Positions 46,289-58,667 of a stretch of 64,000 bases of DNA are shown in pieces. Below the pieces are notes generated by a model. It saw nothing but the letters and a program-made list of their open reading frames with translations, made no database searches and was not told the origin of the DNA. The stretch spans positions 42,173,001-42,237,000 of the forward strand of contig JAZHRO010000003.1 in assembly GCA_037157565.1 (NCBI GenBank), given 5' to 3'. Positions within the stretch are counted from its first letter, which is position 1. The number at the start of each line of letters is the position of its first letter. Source of the DNA: Thalassia testudinum. Lineage: Eukaryota > Streptophyta > Magnoliopsida > Alismatales > Hydrocharitaceae. A program made the position numbers and the translations under genes.

Positions 46289-47027
46289 TCCCATGCATGT
46301 TTGTCAATGCACGGGTAGTCGTCCAGTCAAATATACCCATAGACTCATTGTTTATGGAGTTCTCGCACATGTTATCGAGAATCTGCCAAATGGTGTCTTC
46401 ACGTTGGCCCATGACATTGCCTCCATAAGCTACATTGACAAATAATCTAATGTCCTCACAGAGTCCTGGGTAAAAAGACTAGACTTGTTCCCATTTAAGA
46501 ATTCCGTGATGAGGGCATTTCCACAAGGGATCCAAAAACTGATCCCATGTCTCATGAAGTGGTTCTCCAACATTCTGCATGAAATGAGTGATTTGGTGCC
46601 TCAAGGCATTAGCGCGATCCACCGAGAAGAATTTCTTTAGGAATTTATCTTGTAGTTCCTCTTAAGTGTTGATTGGTCAAGTCAAAGATTGATACCAATG
46701 GATAGCTTTATCCATCAAAGAGAAGAACATCTTCATGAGCAAGATATCCCGATTTTGAACAGGTGGCCCAAAAATTTGGGCCAAATGTTTTAATTGTTTG
46801 ATGTGATGGAAAGGGTCTTTGGAGCTCAATCCATGAAATTTGTGGATCTCATTGAGAAGGTTTGGCTTCAATTCTGTATCAAGTCCTCCAACCGAGATTT
46901 GCACCCTGGTTCGATAGCCACCGTCGTGGGATTGAAATAACCTCGCATGAAATAAATCAGTGAGATGCTACAACTAATTCTGCAGGTCTGGTGCCTGGCA
47001 ACCTCCTTTAAGGTCATGGTTCCCCAT
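46289..47027 (-). pseudogene. gag: P3 gag, N-terminal piece
   Basis: Minus strand from a probable ATG at 47,027 (MGNHDLKGG). The core IHKFHGLSSKDPFHHIKQLKH and DILLMKMFFSLMDKAIHWY is clear at 46,904-46,677. Downstream the frame is lost, but DNA similarity to P1 gag continues to the solo LTR. Stops and shifts make it non-functional. Confidence 0.8.
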
Positions 47028-48226
47028 GGAAGCAAAGGATGGAGAACTAGGCTCAAATGCGGAATGATCGGAAGAGGTGTCGATCTGATTGTAAAGGGAC
47101 CCAAATAATTGAGTTGGGGTTTGTCCCCGACGACAGTGAATTGCTAATGGAGGTCTCAAGACTGGTCTTAAGGACCTCCTCCCGTACGTGCACTACAGAG
47201 TCAAATGAGGGACTGAATGTATCTTGTAGCCAATCAAGGCACCCAAAAAAGATTGGATGACTATGGTAGTTCGAGGTAGATAGACCTCTAGATCAGAAAC
47301 TCACCTACCCACCTGAGAATTACTTGGGCAACTAGGAAGGGAGAGCCCCGTAAAGACCCTTGTGCGGTAAAACGTCCCCATCGATTACAGGGTTTCCCCT
47401 ACCCGACCTTCCTTGTCACAACGATTCCAAGTAGACTAGAATGTGTGAGTTGAGACCTAAGTCTACCAATTTTAATCCTGCTTGTGCCTTGAATTTCACT
47501 TGAATTTAGAATTGATTTGAATTGTGACCTAATTTGGAGGTTGGTTGATTAACAAAGTGAACCAATTTCACCTAACCTGCTCTAAAGTTGAGGATGAAAT
47601 TTGGGTCAATGCACCCAAATCAACCTGAATTAGTTCTCAAATAGGTTATTAGGTCCCAAATTTTAATGATCCAAGTGATTATAGAGCCTTGATTTTAGGG
47701 TCAATTGTTAAGATCAATCCAAACAAAGGCTTGGGTAGCGCACAATGTGGGAATATATTTCCTTTCTAAGTAGGCAAATGTGTACTAATTCTTGAAACCC
47801 TAATGTCAAAACCCTATTTTGGCTCTATTTCCATGTCCAATTACTTCAAAAGATGGCACCTTGGGCTCAAACAAGAAGGTGAATAGCCCAAGGAGCGTTA
47901 TGTCCCTAATGGGTGCAAGTATAAGGATGGGGATCTCTAATCAAATCAAATCTGATTAAATCATGATAAAGCAGGAAACTTTCACCTTGATGATGTTAAC
48001 TAGGAAAAATAAGGCAAATTTGAATCCTAATTGATTTGTTTCCTTTTCAATCTTTCCAAAAGAGGAGGGGATTATGGAAAAGGGAATAGTGGTTACCTAC
48101 CCCTGGTGTGGTTGCTTGAGCGGTCGATCTTTGTGATGGTTCACCTCTCATCAACACAACAAAAGTGATAGAGCAAGTTAGAATATAGTCAAAATAAGCA
48201 CGATTAGTGGCCAAAATGAGTGTTGC
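47028..48226 (-). other. P3 untranslated leader
   Basis: Minus strand counterpart of the P1 leader (5,462-6,545), including the block with CACTTGAATTT near 47,490-47,510 and the segment near 47,860 containing a TTTGAGCCCAAGGTGCC word. No coding sequence is seen. Confidence 0.65.
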
Positions 48227-48244
48227 TCCCTAGCAACGGTGCCA
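48227..48244 (-). other. P3 primer binding site (tRNA-Asp type)
   Basis: Minus strand TGGCACCGTTGCTAGGGA, three changes from the exact tRNA-Asp complement, starting 3 nt after the LTR end. Confidence 0.85.
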
Positions 48245-48247
48245 AAA

Positions 48248-50716
48248 TGTTGATAGCGAATTTCCATCGAATTAAAATATGATTGTCATAGTATAGTAAC
48301 GAAAATCGAATCAACACTTAAAATTTATAAGCTTAAGAAATGTGAGTTTCCGATGTTCGCAGGGAGCAAAATTGTGCAATTCAAGCACTAATTTATGATT
48401 TAAATATGAGCACAATAATAAATACATATGCAATGAATATATTCTCAATAATAAATAAGACTTTAATGTTCCAATGAATCACAAAATAAATGAAGTAATA
48501 GGCTAAAAAAGTGGTTTTTAACACTTAAGCATACACAACCTTAATCAACACTTAATCTCTTTTCTCAAATAAAGCCCACGTCAAACGTCTGTAAAGAACC
48601 ACAGATGGCTTAAGTTTTGAAATCAGACTTAAGTATGATCGTCTGATGGATCTTTTCAAAACAAAACCCCTTTTATCCCTTTCAGTAAACCAATCCTCCT
48701 TCTCTCTCTTTCTTTCCTCTATAAAGGTAATTGGATCAGGGGCCCAAACCCGTGTGCATGTGAGTGCAAGCAAGGGCATGTGTTTGGGCATGTATATGGG
48801 GACCTAACCCCCATGTACGAAGGCAAGTAGGTAACACACACAAAACCTTAAGTAGGCATTTCAAAAACAAAAAGCCCCAATGTGGGACCATCTTGAGCTT
48901 AGTTCCTTCGCTATTACAACTAAGTATGGTTCTTCAAATTGAAGCTGTTGTTGTTGATCTTTCTTTAATCCAAAGCCCAGGAGGCTTCCTTAGAGTGGCC
49001 ACACTGACTAGAAGTGGAAACGAGGGACGTGACGTACGGATGGCGACGAACGGTGTCGGAGAAGTCCTCGACGATGGTGAGAAGCTAGAGACAATAATAC
49101 AGGCTTAAAGCCCCAATTAAAAAGCTCAAAAAGGATCGTCAGAGCACGTAGAGTCTGGTGGTGAGGTGTATTGGGTGTTTGTGAGCATAAGGTGACCGGC
49201 CGAGGTCTGTGATGGTGGTGGTGTGGTGTGAAGGTTGGCCGGAGAAAATATGAACCAAAACCTTCAATAAATTGAGGGATTTTGGTCGTGGAGTCAAGGT
49301 GGAGGTTTTGGTGGTAGTGGCGTGTTTTTTAGTGGAGTGAGGTGAAGGCGCAAACTCACTAGAGTTGCACCAAAGGTAAAGAAGAAAGGGAAGGAACGAG
49401 AAGATGAGTAAGTTTAACCTAAATCTAAGGAGCCTAACAGATTCTAGGAAGGGAGAGAAAGAGATTGGGGGACATATCGAGGAAAGAGAAGGAAAGACCA
49501 CATCCGATGGTGGCCAGTCGGATGTGGAGAAGATAAGGTCAACAGTGAGCAATGGTGAGGATGAAGGGGTTGGAGGTGTCCTTGCTTTGACTGGAAGGTT
49601 CACAAAGATGAGAGGAAGATGTTGGTGGTGCTCGTTGGCTGTGAGCATGCACAGAAGAGGTGGTCAGGGGAGGCTCATTGGAATACGTGAGAAGGTGGCC
49701 GAAGATGAGGGAGAAGTGGTTTTCTCAGCCAATTCACAACTAAGGAACTTGTGGAAAGCTAGGAGAGCTTATATAGAGGTGTTTCTGAACCTCAATTGCC
49801 AAGAATTCACAAGGCTTCTTCAAGGTTTTGGCAACTCCAAATTTGGAAGTCACAAGCTTTGCTGGAGCTATGTACTCCAAGTTGGGATTTGGGAGTTGGT
49901 TTAAATGGAGGAGGATCTCCTTCTAATCAATCCCTCCAAATTTGGACGGATTTGATTGAGAATCAAAGGAGAAATCTCTGATTGAAGTCAGTGGTGAGTG
50001 GGTTTGTAGGAGTTGCTGACTTTCCTCTTTGGTAGAGAGGAAAGAGATGATGGAAGGACCTAGATGTAAGAAAATTCAAAAGGTAGGGGGCTATTGGTGA
50101 TAGATAGAGTCTTAGACTGAAATGCAAACTTGGTCAAGATGGACTCTAATTGGAATCAAATTTTGAGATTAGCCTAATTTGGACCAAAAGAATTTAATGG
50201 TGAACTTAGATTTTGGTTTTGACCACATTTGACTAGGTAAATTACACATAAGCCCAAGACAAGGCAAATTCCCGCCTGAATCTCTATTTTTGGTCAAAAT
50301 GGGTTTTGATGGTCAAAGTGAAGGTACCAAACATCTTAGAATACTTTTTAATGATTTTTAAGAGGTTTAGATTGAATTTATTTCTACCAAAATCCTTTCA
50401 ATTTGAGTGAGGTTGTTAATTAGGGTTTCTATTTAATAATTTAATCTGCAAAATACATGAAACCCTGATTCAGTTAGCTTAGGCCTATTTCTTGATCTTT
50501 TAAGTTCAGTTGACCTTTGATTAAGCTCTGATCAACCCCTTAGTTAATCTACTTTAGTGATTAGATGTTAAAATAGCAAAATTAACCCATGTTCTTGTCT
50601 TCTTCTTAAATGCAATTCAAAATAGAGTTATGATCTTCTGATGAATATTTAGGAGCATTTATTACTGCAGTTAGGCTAATTTAAGCTTATTAACACCAAT
50701 GATGGTGCTACCATCA
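48248..50716 (-). mobile_element. P3 5' LTR
   Basis: 2,469 bp; on the minus strand TGATGGTAGCACCATCATTGG... to ...CGCTATCAACA. TATATAAG on the minus strand (49,768-49,775). The U3 hairpin is at 49,916-49,972 (outer TCTCCTT/AAGGAGA, middle AATCAATCC/GGATTTGATT, centre CCAAATTTGG). The GA-rich tract is much shorter than in P1 (near 48,690-48,720). It interrupts U pol at 50,716/50,717; the other end of P3 is not recovered. Confidence 0.87.
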
Positions 50717-52171
50717 TTTTGCCCAAGGATAGCCCCTACTGCATAATCAGAGGCATCACACATGATCTCAAAAGGGTGAGATCAATCCAGGGGTTGCAGT
50801 ATTGGTGCCTTGGTGACCAGATCATGAAGTGTTATATAGGCATGAACACAATCATCAGAGATCTGGAAGTCTAAATCCTTAGAGAGGAGATTGGTAAGAG
50901 GTCAGGCTATCATAGAGAAGTCCACTATAAAGCCGAAACCAACATGTCCGAGAAAAGATCTAATCTATTTAACTGAGGAAGGTAATGGCAGGTTAGATAT
51001 CAATTTTACTTTCATAGGGTCAACCTCAATTCCTCTCTCAGAAACTAAGTGACCTAAGGCAAGTCCTTCTAGTACCATGAAATGTGACTTCTCCCAAAAA
51101 AGTACCAAATTCACATTAATACATCTCTGTAGGACCTTAGTCAGGTAGGCTAAGCAAGTGTCAAATGTACTGCCAAAGACTAAAAAGTCATCCATGAAGA
51201 CTTCTAGGCAATTACCTACCAAATCAGAGAAGATCGCAAACATACACCGCTGAAAAGAAGCAGGTGCGTTGCACAATCCAAAGGGCATCCTACGAAAAGC
51301 AAAGGTTCCATAGGGGCAAGTGAAGGTCATTTTCTCCTGGTCGCCAAGGTGAATTACCACCTAACTATAGCATAAATAGCCATCCAAAAAGCAAAAGAAT
51401 CCATTCCCTGCCAATCTTTCTAGCATTTGATCAATGAAGGGTAATGGGAAATGATCTTTCTTCATGGCTTGGTTGAGCTTGTCGTAATCAATACATACTC
51501 GCCATGAGATTGCAATCCATGTTGGAATGACTTCTTCAGACTCAGTGGTTAAGACGGTAAGTCCAGCCTTCTTAGGCACTACATAAATAGGACTCACCCA
51601 CTAACTATCAGATATGGGAATGATAATTCCATTGTCTAACCACTTAATCATCTCATTCTTAACCATCTCTTGAAGTGTCGAGTTCAGTCTACATTGTGGC
51701 TGCCTAGTAGGTCTAGATCCTTCTTCAATGAAAATCCTATGAGTGCAATAAGAAGGACTAATGCTAGTTAAATCTGCCAAACTCCATCCTATGTCCTATC
51801 TAGGACAAAAATGAGTCAAGATTCCTGATCAGAAGTTAAGTGAGAGTTAATAATCACAGGAAAAGTCTGATCTTGTCCTAAGAAGACATACTTAAGTGAA
51901 TCAGGAAGAGCTTTAAGTTCAACAAGAGTAGAATTAGGGGAAGGATTAGGAGAGGTCTCAGAAGATCCTAAAGGCACTAAAGGAATTGGACGTAAGTCCA
52001 AAGTGTTGCTATCAAGTGCCTCAGGAAGAGTCAAATCAAAAGTCAAAGGGAATTGAGGTTCTAAAGTGAGTGACTCAATCAAGGTATCCTCAACAATCTT
52101 ATACAAAGAATCCAAGGAACAGATTTCCTCGATCAAGCTACAAGATGGTCCCTTTTGAGCTTGAAAAATAT
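50717..52171 (-). pseudogene. pol: U pol: protease tail, RT and start of RNase H, broken
   Basis: Minus strand: from the S solo LTR edge, the end of protease (DIFQAQKGP), a linker (LDSNTLDLRPIPLVPLGSSETS), RT about 51,760-50,970 (VPKKAGLTVLTTE; RRMPFGLCNAPASFQRC; FMDDFLVF near 51,190) and the beginning of RNase H, cut at 50,717 by P3. Stops break it into segments of 78-131 codons; one, at 51,361, is a stop where other copies read N-Q-V. The remaining RNase H, integrase and 3' LTR are not adjacent. Confidence 0.83.
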
Positions 52172-54416
52172 TGATGCGAAATACACATGATTTGTAAAAG
52201 TAGGTTTTTAACGTCGTTGTAACACGCGAATTCGCATACGCTTTTAAATTTATATCCTAGATAGGGGAGTATCTAGGGTCATCCAAGGAGGAAAAAATTG
52301 CAATTCAATTCTCTTGCTAAAAACACATCTCAACTTTCTTTTTGGTATTTTAAATATGTATATTTTTTTGTGTTTTGAAATAATACAGGCAAAGTGCGAA
52401 TTGTGACGAAAGAGTGCTTACACCTAAAATGCTAAGCTAAAACTTAAGAGATTAAAAAGTCCACTACCTAAGCTCACTCTAGGCAAGTGGAGGCCTAGAG
52501 TAATTAGGGAGTGGAAGTAGAATAAGTGCTAGAACAACAGTAACAATTGCAATAGAAAACTAAAAAGAAGGCAATTTGATTAACTAGAATTTATGTTCTT
52601 TTCAAGGACAAGTAGAGGAATGCTTCTAATAGAAATAAAAAAAATTTAAAAGAAATAAAAGAAACACAAATCCTCTTACAAAAATTGGTGAAGAAGGGAG
52701 TCTTCTTGCTCCAAGCCTAGCTGCTCCTTGGCTTGTAAAGAGGGCCTCCTTCTTCTCCTTCCTTGAGATCTCCTCCAAGGTGGGTGCTACCACCTTCAAT
52801 GCTCTCCTCCAAGGGGTGGGTGTGCACCACCCTCAAAAGCTCCTCCAAGGTGGCGTGGACCACCTTCAAGATCTCCTCCAAAGATCTTCCTTGCCTGGCT
52901 TCTCCTTTGGCTGGCGTGGGCACAAGAGAGAAGGGAAGAGGGGAAGGCTCCAAGGGAATAGAATATCCCCTTAATCTTCTTCTTCCTCTTCTCTCTTGGG
53001 CGTGGGCTTCTAGGTAGAATATGAGGGTGAATTTTCTAGCCAAGGATGCCTTGAATGGTGGTGGGTAGTGGTCTTTTTATAGGGTAGGATGGGGGGTTAA
53101 CGTGCCTCTTGAAATGGAGGGCTAAGATGGAAGGATGGAGGTGGTTGGGGATCCTATGGCTAAGGGCATTTGGCGCCAACCCAAGGGACTCCTAGGAGGT
53201 GGTTATGAGTGGTGACACCCCTTGAAGTTGGCGCCAAAATAGCTTCTAGAATGGGGTCTTAGGTGGTGTCAAGAAAGGTTCTAGAAGGAGGGGTTATGTG
53301 GAGGGTGGAGATGGATTTAAGGGGAGATGTGTGGTGGAGATGAAGGGGATTTTTGGAGGGAAAAGTGGCACCAACATGGGGGTAGTTAGGGTGGTTTTGG
53401 CACCACTTTTAGGTGTCTTTTGGAGGTGGTGGGTAGGCTAGGTTGGGCAAAGTAGGTTAGCTTATGTGGAGCTTAGGTGGAGCTAGTTGGGTGGAGTTGT
53501 TAGGTGGGTTTTTGGGGTTGTACAAGCCAAGGAAGTTGGAGCATAGCTAAGCTAAGCTAAGCTAGCTTAGCTAATGGAGGAGTAGAGGAGGAGGTATTGG
53601 AGCTAGGGTTTGAAGAGAGGAGCTGGTTCTGAAGAATCTGGAGCTGAAGTGGAGCAGGCAGCTACTGAAGAGGTCAACATGGGGCTACTCTAGCTGGCTT
53701 AGCTTGCTAGTTCTTTGCTAGCTACTAAGCCAAGCTAAAGTGAGCTGGCTTCTTTTGAATGGAGCTGAGGTGAGCTGGGTCTGGTGCTCCCGGGGAGGAT
53801 TGAGCTGGTTGAGACAGCTAAGGTAGCTTAGCTCAATTAGCTTGAGTTAAGTTGGGTCCCCAGGAGCTGGACTTGAGCTTCCTGAGCTAGGATGAGTTCT
53901 TCTTCAGCTAGCTGGAGTTGAGTGGAGCTGGATGTAGCTGGATCTGAGCTGGGGTGAACTATCAACTCAGCTGAGCTAGCTAGAGCTCCCTGTCGACTAG
54001 TGGGAGCTGAGATGAGCTAAACTCAGCTAAGTTGAGCTAGATCTGAGCTGACTTGAGCTAGGGTGAGCTAAGATGAACTCTCTTGAGCTACCATTTAGCT
54101 GAGATTAGTTGAATGGAGCTGGGATGAGCTAACCCTAGTTCAAGTGAGCTAAGTTCCAGATGTGGTGAGCTAGATCAAGCTGAGTTCCAGCTAGTCTGAA
54201 CTCCTTCACCAATTGCCTTCTTGAGTGCTAGGGTTTTAGGGATCTGTATATCATCCCTAACACTCAAAAAAACACATGAAAATAACAAAATAAAATGCAA
54301 TGCATGCCTAACCTAGTTAATGCCTAAATGCAGCCCAAAAACCCATTTGCAAAGTAAAATCCTAAGAGCTAGGTTTATTTTAGTGCATAAGAATTATGAT
54401 AAACTGGCGTTTATCA
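52172..54416 (-). mobile_element. S-family solo LTR with perfect target duplication
   Basis: 2,245 bp between exact AATAT repeats (52,167-52,171 and 54,417-54,421), ends TG and CA. Protease sequence of U reads continuously across the two flanks. Minus orientation is inferred from the TATAAAAAG box on that strand (53,073-53,081) and the T-rich terminus TTTCGCATCA. It has no PBS, PPT or coding sequence inside, so it is a solo LTR. Confidence 0.88.
53540..54190. repeat. GAGCT-rich degenerate array in S LTR
   Basis: Dozens of GAGCT/AGCT words at irregular 5-20 bp spacing (GAGCTGAGATGAGCTAAACTC style) with no fixed unit. It lies in the U3 part (minus orientation) of the S solo LTR. A shorter, weaker version (GGAGCTGGATCTGGAGC style) is in the other S copy at 2,760-2,860. 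Confidence 0.85.
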
Positions 54417-54421
54417 AATAT

Positions 54422-56301
54422 CTATTTTCATCTTATGATCTCCAAACTTTAACTCTAGTAGGCCCTCCTCACAATCTATGGTCGCCTTGGCTGTTACCAA
54501 GAAAGGTCTTCTTAGTATGATTGGTGTGTTCTGTATATCCTCAGGTACTTCCATGTTAAGGACAATAAAATCCATAGGAAAATAAAAGTCCTTGACCTGC
54601 AATATAACATCTTCCAACACTCCCCGAGGCATCTTAACTGATCGGTCAGCTAATTGCGAAGAAACCTCAATTGGCTTCAGATTACGAACCTCGAAATGAG
54701 TCAAAAGGGAGTTTGGAATAAGATTTATGGAAGCACCTAAGTCAAGTAATGCACTATTAAATGTGTTGTTTCCTATCATACAGAAAAGTAGAGAGTGCCT
54801 TGATCTTTCTTCTTAATAGGGAGGTTAGAAATGATGGAACTCACTTGTTCTGACAAGATAATAAGATTACTCCCTTTCTAGTTTCTTTCCTTACGCTTAG
54901 GTGTACATAGGTCTTTCAAAAACTTAGCATAAGGCAAAATGTGGTGGATCTCATCCAACAAGGGGATGTTTATGTGGACTTGCTTAAAGAGTTTAAGCAA
55001 GTCATCCTCAAGAGCCACACTAGATTTCTTCTTTTCTTTACTCTTCTTCCCTAAAGCCTCCAGAAAAGTCACTGAAGTGGTAGTAGGAGGATTGATCCTA
55101 GGTCCAGAAGAGTTAGGACCAGGAGGTGAATCAAATGAATGAGTGGAAGGTCTAGGTTGGGGTGTAGAAGTAGGAAATGGTGGATCAACTGTGCTTCTAC
55201 CACTCCTAGTAGTAATGGCATTCAAATCAGCTTGACTCGTAGACTGTAAATCAGGATCAGGCAGAATAGGTGGTTGTGGATCAGAATAGGAAGTAGTAGG
55301 ATTAGAAAAGAGTTCAAGTTCATGCAAGGTTTGTGAAATGAGATGTGCTTGACCTTGCATGGGAGGTCTAGAATGTGCTTGAGATGGGAATGAATGTGAT
55401 TGACAGGACTCCATCAAGTGTGTTAGTTGCACTCTCATCTCAACTAATGCTGCATCCTGTCTTTGCTACATAGCAATATTTTGTTGCTGCATGTCAGCAA
55501 GTGCTTTCATGATTTACCCCAACTACTCATCTCGTGTAGGCCCAAATTGAGAGTATTGGGTGGGCCTTGGTTGGGGCTACTGGTAGGCACGTGGTGAGTA
55601 TCCGTGTTGTGGTGGTTGTGGTGGAGGTGGTGCTTGAGTCAGGTTTCGAAGTGGTGGTGTATAAGGTTGTTGATAATTTGATCTTTGTTAATTTCTTGAC
55701 CACGAGAAATTTGGATGATTATGCCATCCAGGTTTGTAGATTTGTGAAAAAGGGTTGTCCTAAATGGCATGGAGCTCCTCCAAAGCTCCAGGAAGTGCAG
55801 GGAAGTCAGAATATGGTGGTGGTAAAGGATAGTGCAATCAATAGTCAGAATGTGGTGGTGGTGTCACAAAATGATTATTCACAGTTTTCCTCCCTGTAGG
55901 AAACTGAGAAGAAGTGTGATGTGCTGATGACTGAGAAGAAGATGGCTTCGATAGGAACTTCCACACCTCATCTACTTTCTTCTCTCTTAAGCCCACTTTA
56001 TCTAGCTGACTGGCCACAATCTCTATGTCACATATGCTGGATTGGACTTCATGTACCCTATTATGTGAGTGGGAATGTGAGATCTCCTATTAAAAACACT
56101 CATCGAAGCATTATTAATCGAATTTTCAACCATACCTTCGAAGATCTCGAAGGCAAAATCCTTGTCCTGACATAGGAAATTGCCTCCACATGCAACATCT
56201 ACAAAATCTATGTCATCATGGAGCCTATGGTAGAAGATATGAACCTATTGGCAGTGTGGGACACCATGGTGGGGACATTTCCTAAGAAGCTTGTGGAATA
56301 T
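54422..56301 (-). pseudogene. U gag tail and protease, broken
   Basis: Minus strand: gag remnant from 56,301 (cut by Q2) down to 55,440, with little open frame; then LDEIHHILPYAKFLKDLCTPK and the polar TTRSGRSTVDPPFPTS tail (55,438-54,878); then protease with SALLDLGASINLIP (54,779-54,417) up to the S solo LTR. The protease active site again reads DLGAS. It is the oldest element in the window by nesting: three other insertions cut it. Confidence 0.82.
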
Positions 56302-58628
56302 TGATGGGTCGGCCCGGATAGGTTGTTAATATGATGTTTTTATCGTTGAAATATGTATAGTGGTTAACCTAATTCAGACCTAACCATCTCTTTACAAAAT
56401 TTTTAACCTGGCCTAATTGATTTTATCTTGTCACTTTTAGGCCCAGGGTCGAACACAGGGAAGTGGGGTTAAAGTCGAGTTTCTACGTTTTCCTTAAAAT
56501 GCGTCTCTTACGTTCGTTTATTGTGTTTTTGGTGTTTTTCTTATTTAGGTTTTTTATGATAATCCTTGTTCTTGAGGCACACCCTCAAAATTGTGTCCTT
56601 GGCTTTTAGCCAAACAGAGTCCCAAAACAAGTCTTGCTACTCGCAAGACGAGGTACCTACAAGTCAAAGATTATCTTTTCTTTTTTATGTATTTTTTTTA
56701 TCTTTTTACTAACAGAAAAGCAAATAGACAGAAAGTAAATATAGTATGTATATATATATATATGTAGTATATATATAAAGGGGTGGGGGTGGAGGTGGCG
56801 ATGGAGTGTAGCACTATGTCGAGTCAGTCGACGTCTAGAGAGACGCAACAAACACGACTAGGTGCCGCGTGGAGTGTGGATGGAGGATGGATGATGTATG
56901 GGACCACGCTTTTTTTGTACGCGTGTATCAGGGAATATCAGCAACTGGTGCAGATATTCCCGCGATACAGCGTATAATAAATAACATGAAAATATATGTA
57001 CATATGTATGTATATAAGTAAATATATCTATATATATATATAAATATATAGTTATATATGTATAGATATATATATATAGATATATATGTGTATATATATG
57101 TATATAAGTATATATATATATATTACTATATATATGTATATATATATGTATATAGATATGTATATATATATATCTGTATATAAGTATATATGTCTATATA
57201 TATATAAGTATATGTATAAGTATATAGATGTATATATAAGTAGATATATATATATATATATATTATGTATATGTATATATATTATATATATGTGTATGTA
57301 TACATAACTATATAGATATACTATGTATATATATATATATATGTATGTATGTATATATATATTTATATATGTATATTACTATAAGTGTGTGAGTGTGTGT
57401 GTATGTGTTGGTATAGGTGTGTGTGCGTCGGTGAATGTGTGTGTGTGTGCGTTGCTGTGAGTGTGTGTCTGTTAGTGAGTAAAAAAGAGAGAGAGAGAGA
57501 ATACGTGAGAGAGAGAGAGCGGGAGCGGGCGGGAGAGATCAGCAGAGAGAGAGCAGGCGAGCGAGAGATCGCGGACGCGCGAGTTAAGACGTCTGCCGCC
57601 TCCGGCGGACGTCTGACGCCACGTCATCTGGAGGCGGAGGCAGACGTCTGCAGACGGCGGGTGCAGGCGCGGCTTCGCGTAGGGTTCCTGTAGGCGTGCG
57701 CGAAGGCGACGGGCGAGCGAAGGCGTGGAGGAGCGAGCGTGGAGGAGGTCTGCAGGTGGTCGCGGAGGGTCGCGGAGGAGGGCAGGGGGCGGCGCGAGGC
57801 CGTAGCCGGCCGCTGCAGTGCGCGCGGCGGACGGCTACAGGTGCAACTGCGAGGCGGACAGAACGGAGACGGAGGCGGGGAACGCCCTGCAGATGCGTGC
57901 GGAGGCGGTGAGCGACTGCGGGGACGGTAGCGGAGGAGCGGGAGGACCTGCTGCTGCTGCTGCTGGGCTACTGCTACCATGGCTTCAAGCTTCGAAGCTT
58001 GGAGCGGCGGCAATGGCGTTAAAGAGAAAAAAATGAAGCGAGGGAATGCACCACGCCCACCGGCTCGTCGAAGAGCTGGGCGGTGGTGCTCCCACTGTGG
58101 TGGTGTGCACCACAGTGGGTTCTCCTACTCGCCGGGTGCTTCCTCGACGGAGGGCCGACGTATGGGAGGGGAAAGCGGTGGAGAAGATGGCTGCGGGTTT
58201 TTTTTGCTGCAGCAGCCCCTCTTACGAGGATGAAGCTGCAGCTACTTATAGAGGAGGAGAGAGTGGCGTGCTGGCTGCAGCAGGGAGAGGGTGTGCGAGT
58301 TGCAGCTATAGGGAGCGGCGTTGGCAGGGAGAAGTGACGGGAAGAAGTGCTGCGTGGCTGCTGCATGCAGCTGCGGGAAGAGTGCAGCTGCGGGAAGGAG
58401 AGAAAAGAAGAAATCAAGAGGAAAAATAAAAAGAGGGTGATTTTGCAAGGAGGCACTTGAAGAAAAATGTAACTATCCAGGCGATTGTTTCACTCCTCTT
58501 CCTCTCTTGATTAAATGCATGCATGCAAGTGTTTTTACAAATGCGATTACAGGATCCTATTATGCAATGTTAATGCTAGAAAATAGCACAAGAAGGCGTT
58601 ATTACAGGCGTGTTTTGAGGTGCAAACA
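56302..58628 (-). mobile_element. Q2 3' LTR
   Basis: 2,327 bp; on the minus strand TGTTTGCACCTC... to ...GGGTCGACCCATCA-like end. It has TATAAGTAG on the minus strand (58,242-58,250), the leader hairpin (58,091-58,119), a GC-rich block (57,590-57,960), TA/CA/CT microsatellites (57,000-57,560), the stem-loop (56,925-56,968) and the U5 motif (56,442-56,460). The GC-rich block differs most from Q1. Confidence 0.93.
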
Positions 58629-58667
58629 TATACCCCCATGCCTATCTTTTGCTAGTCCCTAGCAAAA
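58629..58667 (-). promoter_or_regulatory. Q2 pre-PPT hairpin and polypurine tract
   Basis: Minus strand: arms TTTTGCTA and TAGCAAAA with loop GGGAC (58,667-58,647), then GATAGGCATGGGGGTATA to the LTR start at 58,628. Identical to Q1. Confidence 0.88.

Noticed and set aside
49139..49904. Overlapping frames of 166-169 codons on both strands in the P3 LTR
   Set aside because: Within an LTR, mutually antisense and without recognisable domains; absent from P1 and P2 LTRs at the homologous position.
52717..53043. 108-codon minus-strand frame in the S solo LTR
   Set aside because: The homologous part of the other S LTR (2,324-2,590) has a different frame and indels; probably leader sequence.
53540..54190. 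CRISPR-like or satellite array in the GAGCT field
   Set aside because: No constant repeat length and no spacers; word spacing is irregular.
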